A stretch of DNA of 64,000 nt from assembly GCF_017876315.1 (NCBI RefSeq), contig NZ_JAGINU010000001.1, positions 3,658,001 to 3,722,000 on the forward strand. Reading direction: 5' to 3'. Below the pieces are notes generated by a model. That model had not been told where the DNA came from, ran no database searches, and saw nothing but the letters and a program-made list of their open reading frames with translations. A program made the position numbers and the translations under genes. Positions 24,873-31,763 of the stretch are shown here, piece by piece. This DNA is from Pseudonocardia parietis (GTDB taxonomy: Bacteria; Actinomycetota; Actinomycetes; Mycobacteriales; Pseudonocardiaceae). Each line of letters begins with the position of its first letter. The first letter of the stretch is position 1.

Positions 24873-25459
24873 GCGGTCCGACAGACCGGATCCCGCCGGC
24901 ACTGCGCACCGAGGCGCTGGAGCAGCTGCTCGTCGAACGCGAGCTCGTCGACCCGGCGGTGATGGACAAGTTCATCGCCACCTACGAGCGCGACGTCGGC
25001 CCGCTGAACGGTGCGAAGGTCGTCGCGCGGGCGTGGACCGATCCCGGGTACCGCGAGCGGCTGCTCGCGGACGGTACGGCGGCGATCAAGGAGATGGGCT
25101 TCGGCGGGCCCCAGGGCGAGCACATCGTGGTCCTGGAGCAGGCCGCGGACGTCCACCACGTGGTGGTGTGCACCCTGTGCTCCTGCTACCCGTGGCCGGT
25201 GCTCGGGCTGCCGCCCAGCTGGTACAAGGATCCGGCGTACCGCTCGCGGGTGGTGCGGGAGCCACGTGCGGTGCTGTCGGAGATGGGCCTGGACGTGCCT
25301 TCCGACCGCCGGATCGAGGTCTGGGACTCGAGCGCGGAGGTGCGGTACCTGATCCTGCCCCGCCGCCCGGCCGGCACCGAGGACTGGGATGCCGAGCAGC
25401 TGACGGGCCTGGTCACCCGGGACGCGATGGTCGGGGTCGCCGAGGTGAGCGGCCCGTGA
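24869..25459 (+). CDS. nthA: nitrile hydratase, alpha subunit (cobalt type)
   Basis: A 196-residue alpha subunit carrying the metal claw CTLCSC at residues 101-106 ([19 protein letters not shown]). Thr at the second position (rather than Ser) is typical of the non-corrin cobalt enzymes. The middle and last cysteines are normally oxidised to sulfinate and sulfenate. [19 protein letters not shown] is the second family marker. The ATG overlaps the beta stop codon. The native substrate could be an aliphatic nitrile or a cyanide-derived compound. Thiocyanate hydrolase is an alternative, but that enzyme has a separate, split beta-like subunit. Confidence 0.94.
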   Translation: MSGPTDRIPPALRTEALEQLLVERELVDPAVMDKFIATYERDVGPLNGAKVVARAWTDPGYRERLLADGTAAIKEMGFGGPQGEHIVVLEQAADVHHVVVCTLCSCYPWPVLGLPPSWYKDPAYRSRVVREPRAVLSEMGLDVPSDRRIEVWDSSAEVRYLILPRRPAGTEDWDAEQLTGLVTRDAMVGVAEVSGP

Positions 25460-25845
25460 CCGGCACGTGCGGGACGCCGACGCCGGTGCTCGACGTCGAG
25501 GGGGCCGCGGCCCCGCCCCGGGACAACGGTGAGCTGGTCTTCGCCGCGCCCTGGGAGAGCCGGGCCTTCGGCATGGCGGTCTCGCTCTCGGAGCAGGGCG
25601 TGTTCGCCTGGGACACGTTCCGGGACCGGCTGGTGGCGCGGATCGCGGACCGGGAGGCCGGAGCGGGACCGGATGCGCCGGACTTCCACTACTACACCTG
25701 CTGGCTCGCCGCGCTGGAGGACGTGCTGGTCGGGTCGGGCCTGATCGCGACGGACGACGTCGTCGCCCACTCGGCGGCCCTCGCCGCCCGGCCGCCCGGA
25801 CACGACCACGACGACGGTGAGCACGGCCACGGCCACGGGCACTGA
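25456..25845 (+). CDS. nitrile hydratase activator (beta-like metallochaperone) with His-rich tail
   Basis: A 129-residue protein resembling the N-terminal part of the beta subunit ([37 protein letters not shown]), as in the P14K/NhlE-type activators that load cobalt by swapping alpha subunits. The tail carries at least eight His among its last 16 residues ([14 protein letters not shown]), likely a cobalt or nickel reservoir. It overlaps the alpha stop by four bases. No separate cobalt transporter is visible in the window. A perfect terminator hairpin follows 17 bases later. Confidence 0.87.
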   Translation: MTGTCGTPTPVLDVEGAAAPPRDNGELVFAAPWESRAFGMAVSLSEQGVFAWDTFRDRLVARIADREAGAGPDAPDFHYYTCWLAALEDVLVGSGLIATDDVVAHSAALAARPPGHDHDDGEHGHGHGH

Positions 25846-25862
25846 GCAGCGGACCGACCGCG

Positions 25863-25912
25863 AGACGACGGCGGGCTCCCCGGAACCGGATCCGGGGAGC
25901 CCGCCGTCGTCT
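25863..25912. terminator. bidirectional terminator between convergent operons
   Basis: A perfect 22-bp inverted repeat (arms 25863-25884 and 25891-25912, loop ACCGGA) lies between the nitrile hydratase activator stop and the glycosyltransferase stop. Its position between convergent genes and its symmetry point to a two-way transcription terminator. Confidence 0.85.
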
Positions 25913-25925
25913 GTCCGGGCCGGGG

Positions 25926-27095
25926 TCAGCGCCCCGCAGGCACCGACCGCACCTCCTCGTAGACCGCCGTGTGCGCCGCCGCGCTGCGGGGCCAGGTGAA
26001 CGCCGGGAGCACCTCCCGGCCGCCGGCCCGGAGCCGGTCCCGCAGGGCGTGGTCCGTCGCCAGGTCGTGCATGGCGCCGGCGATGGCGACCGGGTCCCCG
26101 ACCGCGGGCATCAGGGCGTTCCGCCCGTCCTGCAGGTACTCGTGGAACACCGGGAGGTCGGACGCGACGACCGGCAGGTCCGCCGCCATCGCCTCCAGGA
26201 CCGCCAGCCCCCAGCCCTCCTTGACCGAGGGGAACAGCAGTGCGTCCGCGCTGCGGTACCACTCGGCGAGCGTGCGGTCGTCGAGCGTGCCGAGCAGCAC
26301 GACGTCCCGTCCGAGCTCCAGGCCCATCCCGGGCAGGGCCGCCAGCGCCTCCTCGCGGTAGGCGGCGTAGTCCTGGAAGGAGTGGCCACCCACGATCGCC
26401 AGGACCGGGGGAGGAGTGGGGGAACCGGACCGGTGCAGCCGGGCGAGGGCCTCGAACGAGTAGCGGGTGCCCTTGCGCGGCTCGACCCCGCCGACCCCGA
26501 GGAACACGAACCGGTCGGCCCCGGCCCCGAGCGAGCGCCGGAGGCGGGCCCGCCGGTCCGGCTCGACCGGCGGGAACCGCGCCGGGTCGACACCGTTGGG
26601 CACGACGGTCGCGGTGACGCCGTAGTCGTCGCGCAGGATCCGTTCCCACTGCCGGCTCACCACGAGTACCCGGTCCGGTTCGGTGATCGCGGCCTTCTGG
26701 CACTCGATCAGCGCCGGGGTGGTGAAGTCGTCGACGTGGTGCACGGTCCGCACGACCGACACCGGCGCCCCGGCGTCGCGGACCCGGGCCGCCGCGCGGG
26801 CGGCGATGCAGTCCTGGGCGTGCAGGATGTCGAAACGACCGGCCAGGTCACCGAGCGCCACGCTCAACGCGTCGATGGAGGCGTGCACGCGGTCGGTGAG
26901 CGTGCCGGAGCGCTCCGGTGCCGGCAGGACCGTGTACGGCACGGTCGTCGGGCGGAACAGGCCGGCCGCCGGGTCGCCCTGGGTGACCAGGTGTACCCGG
27001 TGCCCGGCGGCGTGCAGCGCCTCGGCGAGCTGGAGCGTGTGCACCATGCCTCCGCGCGGCGACGTGGAGTGGGTGACCAGCGCCAGCCCGGTCAC
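25926..27095 (-). CDS. MSMEG_0565-family glycosyltransferase (GT4)
   Basis: A 389-residue GT-B glycosyltransferase of group 1. The N-terminal SPRGGMVHTLQLAEAL, the mid-protein PNGVDPARFPPVEP and the C-terminal nucleotide-sugar site SVKEGWGLAVLEAMAADLP are clear. A glycosyltransferase of this kind (MSMEG_0565 family) is a regular neighbour of the Sll0783-Sll0787 genes in actinobacteria. It suggests that the pathway attaches or removes a sugar on a small molecule, but no acceptor is known. Its GTG start overlaps the stop of fdrA, so it is the last gene of the carbamate kinase-fdrA-glycosyltransferase operon. Confidence 0.85.
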   Translation of the reverse strand: MTGLALVTHSTSPRGGMVHTLQLAEALHAAGHRVHLVTQGDPAAGLFRPTTVPYTVLPAPERSGTLTDRVHASIDALSVALGDLAGRFDILHAQDCIAARAAARVRDAGAPVSVVRTVHHVDDFTTPALIECQKAAITEPDRVLVVSRQWERILRDDYGVTATVVPNGVDPARFPPVEPDRRARLRRSLGAGADRFVFLGVGGVEPRKGTRYSFEALARLHRSGSPTPPPVLAIVGGHSFQDYAAYREEALAALPGMGLELGRDVVLLGTLDDRTLAEWYRSADALLFPSVKEGWGLAVLEAMAADLPVVASDLPVFHEYLQDGRNALMPAVGDPVAIAGAMHDLATDHALRDRLRAGGREVLPAFTWPRSAAAHTAVYEEVRSVPAGR

Positions 27096-28648
27096 AGCGG
27101 ACGCTCCACGATCTTCGGGTCACGGACGGCGATCGCCGCGGCGGCGAGCGCGGCGCGCGCCGCCGTCCACGTGACGATGCAGCCCGCCTCGGCGAACGCC
27201 GCACGCTGGCGCTCGAACCCCTGCGGGTCCTGGTCGGTACCGAGGACGTAGACCACGATCCGCGGACCGCCCCGGCCGATGATCTCCGCGCAGAGCGGGG
27301 CGAGCTCGGAGGCGGGATTGGGGTGCGAGCCGTGCCCGAGCACGACATCGAGCAGGACGACACCCACGTCGCGGTCCTCGCCGGTCGCCCGCAGGTGCTC
27401 GATCCGGGCCTCCGGATCGATCATCGGGTGCGGCCGGCCCTTCGTGAACTCCTCCTCGCCCAGGTCGAGGCAGACGTGGGCCCCGGCCGGGGCGGGAAGG
27501 CCGTAGCGCTCGTCCAGCGGCGTGTTGGAGTGAACCGGTCCCAGCTCCCGCTCGAGCAGCACGAGCGCCTCGTAGCAGAGGGTCCCGCCGGAGAACAGGC
27601 CGCGGACCAGCCGCCGCTGCTCGGGCAGGTCGCGCACGGCTGCCGTGACCTGGTCGCGCAGGCCGGCCGTGGTGTTCGGCGCGGGGTGGCCCATCCGGCG
27701 CAGCATGGCCAGCACGCCGCCCTCGAGGGTGGAGGACCGGGTCACCGTGGGGGGATCGTCGTCGTCGGATCCGTCGAGCCCGATCAGTGCCGCGACCAGC
27801 GGGGTGTCACCTGCTTCGGCCAGCACACCGCGGGCGACCTCGGGGTCCGGTGGCTTCGACACCAGGAGGATCGCGTCGGTCTCCGGATCGGCGGCCAGCG
27901 ATCGGACGGCGAGCCGGCCCATCGGCCCGCCGACGGCCGCGGTGAGGTCCCGCCCGCCGAGCCCGATGACGTGCCGCACCCCGACCCCGGCCCGGTCCAG
28001 CAGACTCGCGGCCTCCTGCGCGCCGGTCCCCGCCGCCGCGACCACGGCGACCGAGCCGGTGCGGGTGGCGGGATCACCGACCACGTTGGCGAAGCCGAGG
28101 CAGGTCCGGTCCAGCATCGCGGTCCCGGCGCCGGGCCCCATCACGAGCAGGCCCTGCTCGACGGCCCGCTGCTTGAGCGCGACCTCGTCCTCGACGGAGA
28201 CGTTGTCGCTGAACAGCAGGACGTGCAACCCGCCGGCGAGTGCCTTGGTCGTCTCCAGCGGGGCGTAGTCGCCCGGCACCGAGATCACGGCGACCGTGCT
28301 CCCGGGCTGCCGGTCGAGGGCTTCGGCGAGCGTGCGCGGATCGCTCTCCTCGCGCGTGCCGGGGCCGTCGCCCCGGGCGGAGAACATCGCCGCACGCCCG
28401 GCGTCCTCGGCGGCGGCCGCGACCTGCTCGTCGTCGGCCCGCACGGCCAGGACGAGGTCGCCGGCCCCGGCGCCGTCCCAGCCCGCCGGATCGAACCCGT
28501 TCTCGGTGAGGGTGGCGAGATTGGCCTCGGTGGCCATCGCGGCGGTCGCCCACTCGACGCCCTCGACCGCGCGCATGGCACGGGTCCCGGAGAGCTGGAC
28601 GACCGAGTCCAGGTAGGTGTCGCGCAGCACCGTCACGACGGTGGTCAT
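27092..28648 (-). CDS. fdrA: FdrA/AllF, acyl-CoA synthetase-like transcarbamoylase subunit
   Basis: A 518-residue FdrA-family protein. It has the succinyl-CoA-synthetase-like layout: an N-terminal DTYLDSVVQLSGTRAM domain, a CoA-binding-like fold (GPGAGTAMLDRTCLGFANVV, AAAGTGAQEAASLLDRAG), and a ligase-like C-terminal part with SGGTLCYEALVLLE and DVVLGHGSHPNPA. In E. coli this protein (AllF) is one of three subunits of oxamate transcarbamoylase; AllG and AllH are encoded at 19022-21267 here. It overlaps the carbamate kinase stop by four bases. The split of one enzyme over two operons of opposite strand suggests shared control of the island. Confidence 0.88.
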   Translation of the reverse strand: MTTVVTVLRDTYLDSVVQLSGTRAMRAVEGVEWATAAMATEANLATLTENGFDPAGWDGAGAGDLVLAVRADDEQVAAAAEDAGRAAMFSARGDGPGTREESDPRTLAEALDRQPGSTVAVISVPGDYAPLETTKALAGGLHVLLFSDNVSVEDEVALKQRAVEQGLLVMGPGAGTAMLDRTCLGFANVVGDPATRTGSVAVVAAAGTGAQEAASLLDRAGVGVRHVIGLGGRDLTAAVGGPMGRLAVRSLAADPETDAILLVSKPPDPEVARGVLAEAGDTPLVAALIGLDGSDDDDPPTVTRSSTLEGGVLAMLRRMGHPAPNTTAGLRDQVTAAVRDLPEQRRLVRGLFSGGTLCYEALVLLERELGPVHSNTPLDERYGLPAPAGAHVCLDLGEEEFTKGRPHPMIDPEARIEHLRATGEDRDVGVVLLDVVLGHGSHPNPASELAPLCAEIIGRGGPRIVVYVLGTDQDPQGFERQRAAFAEAGCIVTWTAARAALAAAAIAVRDPKIVERPL

Positions 28649-29607
28649 CCTCGGGCCCCCACGATCCGGGTGCCGACGGTGTCGTCGGCACGGTCCTCAC
28701 CGCTGTCCAGCGACGGCCCGGCACGTTCCGCGGTGGTGATCACCGCGGTGGTCCCGCCCTCGCGCAGGAACCGGACCGCGGCGCGCACCTTCGGCCCCAT
28801 CGAGCCCTCGGGGAACTGGCCGTCCTCGAGATGCTTGACCGCCTCGTCGACGGTCATCTCGGTGACCGGTCGCTGCTCCGGCCTGCCGAAGTCCAGGTGC
28901 ACCTTCTCGGTGTCGGTGACCAGGACCAGCGCCTCGGCGTTGACCGAGCTGGCGACCCGCTGCGCGGTGAGGTCCTTGTCGATGACGGCGTCGATCCCCT
29001 CCAGGCCCGGGTCGCCGGCGATCACCGGGATACCGCCGCCACCCCCGGCGACCACGATCATGTGCTGGTCGATCAGGGCGCGGATCGCGTCGATCTCGAC
29101 GATGCCGACCGGTCGCGGCGACGGTACGACCCGGCGGTGGCCGCGGTCGCCGTCACGGGCGACCACCCAGCCGCGCCTGCCGGCGAGCTCCTGGGCCTGT
29201 GCCTCGGTGAAGAACGGCCCGACCGGCTTGGTGGGCGTGCCGAACGCCGGGTCGTCCGGATCGACGAGCACGTGGGTCACGACGGAGACCACGCCGGCCA
29301 GCCGGCCCCGCCCCTCGGTCAGCAGCGCGAGGGTGAGCAGGCTCCCGAGCTGGCCCTGGGACATGGCGCTCGTGGAGTACAACGGCTGGGCCGGGACGAT
29401 GCCCGCGGCCTCCTCCTGCTGGATCGCGAGGTTCCCCACCTGCGGCCCGTTCCCGTGTACCAGTACGACGTTCCATCCGGCGTCGCGGAGCGCGCAGACC
29501 GCACGGGCCATCCGCTGCGCGTTCGCCGCCTGCTCGGCGTGTGTGCCCGACTCCCCGCTCCGTGTGATGGCGTTCCCGCCGAGTGCCACGACTGCAGTCT
29601 TGGGCAT
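28645..29607 (-). CDS. carbamate kinase
   Basis: A 320-residue amino-acid-kinase-fold enzyme with the carbamate kinase pattern: VVALGGNAITRSGESGT at the N-terminus, NVVLVHGNGPQVGNLAIQQEE, and the nucleotide loop MIVVAGGGGGIPVI. It makes ATP from ADP and carbamoyl phosphate, releasing carbamate (ammonia and CO2). Directly upstream of fdrA, it is the expected last step of an AllFGH pathway (AllK role), so the operon can conserve energy from a ureido compound. I chose ATG 29607 (MPKTAVVALGG); a GTG 15 bases upstream is the alternative. Confidence 0.92.
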   Translation of the reverse strand: MPKTAVVALGGNAITRSGESGTHAEQAANAQRMARAVCALRDAGWNVVLVHGNGPQVGNLAIQQEEAAGIVPAQPLYSTSAMSQGQLGSLLTLALLTEGRGRLAGVVSVVTHVLVDPDDPAFGTPTKPVGPFFTEAQAQELAGRRGWVVARDGDRGHRRVVPSPRPVGIVEIDAIRALIDQHMIVVAGGGGGIPVIAGDPGLEGIDAVIDKDLTAQRVASSVNAEALVLVTDTEKVHLDFGRPEQRPVTEMTVDEAVKHLEDGQFPEGSMGPKVRAAVRFLREGGTTAVITTAERAGPSLDSGEDRADDTVGTRIVGARG

Positions 29608-29658
29608 CAGTGCCCACCCCACCTTCCCGCCGGCCCGATCGATTGACGTCTACGATCC

Positions 29659-29683
29659 GCCACGGTGTCTACTATAGTGTACG
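29659..29683. promoter_or_regulatory. AT-rich promoter/operator motif, copy 3, in a divergent promoter
   Basis: TCTACTATAGTGTAC at 29668-29682 contains the palindrome ACTATAGT and, read on the minus strand, ATAGTAGA-N4-GTGGC, the same layout as copies at 9760 and 13382. It lies in the 118-bp space between the carbamate kinase operon and the divergent radical SAM operon. TATAGT also fits a plus-strand -10 box. Confidence 0.55.
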
Positions 29684-29725
29684 AGTCGGGTATGCGGACA
29701 TCCGCGACGTGATCGGAAGGCGTTC

Positions 29726-30091
29726 ATGGAGGACACGACGACGTTCCCACCGGCCTCGCCGGTCCAGCCGATCGGCGATCCCGGGCTCGCCGCCGCCCGC
29801 CGTCGCTGGCGTGCGGCCGGTGACCGGCTCTGGCCGATCGTGCTGGCCGACGGCGAGGCCTACCAGCAGGCCGCCGCCGCGGTCGGACGGCTGCTGGAAC
29901 GGCTGCGGGAGGAGATCCACTCGCTCGAGGAGCTGGTGCTCCTCGAGCGCGAGCCGGGCAACCGGATGACAGATGTCGCGCACCCTGCGGTGTCCGGACC
30001 CGACGTGCTCGCCGCGGCCTGCGCGCTGCGGGCCGACGAGATCGACGCCGAGGCCGCGGTGGCAGGACACGACCAGAAGGAGGGCTCATGA
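29726..30091 (+). CDS. uncharacterised helical protein preceding the radical SAM gene
   Basis: A 121-residue, mostly helical protein that I do not recognise. Residues 20-95 are predicted by eye to form long amphipathic helices (GRLLERLREEIHSLEELVLLERE). It contains no Cys. GGAAGG precedes ATG 29726, and its end overlaps the radical SAM start (ATGA). In Nit1C clusters a small unknown protein often sits near the radical SAM gene, but the sequence here does not clearly match a named family. It may be a partner of the radical SAM enzyme. Confidence 0.6.
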   Translation: MEDTTTFPPASPVQPIGDPGLAAARRRWRAAGDRLWPIVLADGEAYQQAAAAVGRLLERLREEIHSLEELVLLEREPGNRMTDVAHPAVSGPDVLAAACALRADEIDAEAAVAGHDQKEGS

Positions 30092-31269
30092 CGGCAGCAC
30101 CCGGGACCCGCGACGAGCACGACACCGCGCGCGAACCCGCCGGCGGGACCGGCGATCTCGGTGAGCTGATCGCGGCGTTGCAGAGCCACGGCGTGCGGGT
30201 GGAGACCACGGTCGAGTCGCGGACCGGGGGCGCCGGGCCCACCGACTCCGGGATGATCTGGCTCGAGGGCAGGCCGGTCACCGTCCCGATCGTGGCCGCC
30301 CCGGACGCGTCCACCCCGTACGTGCTGCGTCCCGAGGACGGCGGCGGCAACGGGATCTACCGGGACGGCCGTCGGCTCGCCGGCGTGTCGCGGTCGCTCC
30401 GGCCGCGGTTCTACGATCTCACCACCGCCGACGGTGTGCCGTACGAGAAGATCGCGTTGCTGCACCTGGACTCGCTGGCCAGCACGGTCGTCCAGGCGTG
30501 CAACTACTGGAACACGTCCGATCAGTGCGGATTCTGCGGGATCGGGGTCTCGCTCGACTCCGGTGCGACCATCGCCCGCAAGACGCCCGAGCAGCTCGCC
30601 GAGGTGGCGGTCGCCGCCCGCGATCTCGACGGCGTCGTCGACGTCACCCTGACCACCGGCAGCTCGAACGCACCCGATCGCGGCGCGCGCTACGTCGCCC
30701 GGTGCGGCCGTGCGGTGAAGGAGGCCAGCGGGCTGCCGGTGGAGATCCAGTTCGAGCCGCCGCGCGACCTGGCGATCCTCGACGAGGTGTACGCGATGGG
30801 CGGCGCCGACGCCGTCGGCATCCACATCGAGACCTTCGACCCGGACGTGCTGGCACGGGTCGCGCCGGGCAAGTTCCGGACCGGGATCGAGACCTACTTC
30901 GAGACCTGGGAGCGGGCGGTCGAGCTCTGGGGCCGGGGCCGGGTCTCGACCTACGTCATCCTGGGGATGGGGGAGGACCCGGAGCTGATCGTCGAGGGCT
31001 GCCGGCGGGCCGTCGATCTCGGGGTCTATCCGTTCGTGGTGCCGCTGAGGCCGGTCGCGGGGAGCCTGATGCAGGACGCCCGGCCTCCGTCGAGTGCCTA
31101 CAGCTCCGAGGTCTACCGGCAGGTGGCCGACCACATGACCGAGCGGGGGATGAGCGCCGACGACGCCGTCGCCGGATGCGCCCGCTGCCAGGCCTGCTCG
31201 GCGATCGACGCGGTGCAGCGTCAGCCGCCGATGCTGCAGATCGGCCCTCGACCGGCGAGCCTGTCGTGA
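30088..31269 (+). CDS. nitD: MSMEG_0568-family radical SAM protein (NitD)
   Basis: A 393-residue radical SAM protein of the Nit1C set. The cluster cysteines appear as ACNYWNTSDQCGFCGIG: Cys138, Cys147 and Cys150, an unusual C-x8-C-x2-C spacing instead of C-x3-C-x2-C. Typical barrel elements follow: DVTLTTGSSNAP (glycine-rich SAM site), VEIQFEPP, and GIHIETFDPDVLARVAPGK. A C-terminal CARCQACSAID could bind a further Fe-S cluster. The reaction is unknown. It overlaps its neighbours on both sides, so the unknown helical protein, this enzyme and the acetyltransferase form one operon. Confidence 0.85.
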   Translation: MTAAPGTRDEHDTAREPAGGTGDLGELIAALQSHGVRVETTVESRTGGAGPTDSGMIWLEGRPVTVPIVAAPDASTPYVLRPEDGGGNGIYRDGRRLAGVSRSLRPRFYDLTTADGVPYEKIALLHLDSLASTVVQACNYWNTSDQCGFCGIGVSLDSGATIARKTPEQLAEVAVAARDLDGVVDVTLTTGSSNAPDRGARYVARCGRAVKEASGLPVEIQFEPPRDLAILDEVYAMGGADAVGIHIETFDPDVLARVAPGKFRTGIETYFETWERAVELWGRGRVSTYVILGMGEDPELIVEGCRRAVDLGVYPFVVPLRPVAGSLMQDARPPSSAYSSEVYRQVADHMTERGMSADDAVAGCARCQACSAIDAVQRQPPMLQIGPRPASLS

Positions 31270-31763
31270 CCCGCGCGGAGCCCTCGAGGGCCGGCACGGC
31301 GACCGGCGTCGACTGCAGGATCGTCACCGGTGCCGACGTCGTCGAGCACCACCGGGTCCGGCACGCCGTCTTCGTCATCGAACAGGGCGTGTTCGCCGAG
31401 AGCGACGTCGACGCGCACGACGCCCGCGAGGACGTGGTGCACGTGCTCGCGACGATCGGCGAGCACGCGGTCGGGACGGTGCGTCTGTATCCCGTCGACG
31501 CCGCGGGCCTGTGGCGCGGCGACCGTCTCGCGGTCCTGCCCGATTACCGGACGGCCGGAGCGGGGGCGCCATTGGTGCGACTGGCGGTGGCGACCGCCGC
31601 GTCCCGCGGTGGAGTGCGGATGGTGGCACACGTCCAGCCACCGAACCGCCGCTTCTTCGAGCATCTGGGATGGACGGCGGGTGCTGTCGAGACCTACGCG
31701 GGCTTCCCCCACGTCGCGATGACGATCCCGCTGAGCGGTGGGAGCCGGCCGGACCGGGAGTGA
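31266..31763 (+). CDS. nitE: MSMEG_0567/Sll0786-family N-acetyltransferase (NitE)
   Basis: A 165-residue GNAT acetyltransferase. VRHAVFVIEQGVFAESDVDAHD is typical of the Sll0786 family, followed by the acetyl-CoA loop region RLAVLPDYRTAGAGAPLVRLAV and a C-terminal PNRRFFEHLGW. It is the fourth Nit1C-type family found in this island (with nitB, nitD and nitF). It would acetylate a small amine produced by the radical SAM/AIR-synthase-like enzymes, a guess from genome context. The GTG overlaps the nitD stop, and its own stop abuts that of the convergent regulator with no gap. Confidence 0.82.
   Translation: MTRAEPSRAGTATGVDCRIVTGADVVEHHRVRHAVFVIEQGVFAESDVDAHDAREDVVHVLATIGEHAVGTVRLYPVDAAGLWRGDRLAVLPDYRTAGAGAPLVRLAVATAASRGGVRMVAHVQPPNRRFFEHLGWTAGAVETYAGFPHVAMTIPLSGGSRPDRE

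Noticed and set aside
28645-29607. Acetylglutamate or aspartate kinase
   Set aside because: The fold is shared, but the N-terminal VALGGNAI and HGNGPQVGNL motifs are those of carbamate kinase, and fdrA is adjacent.
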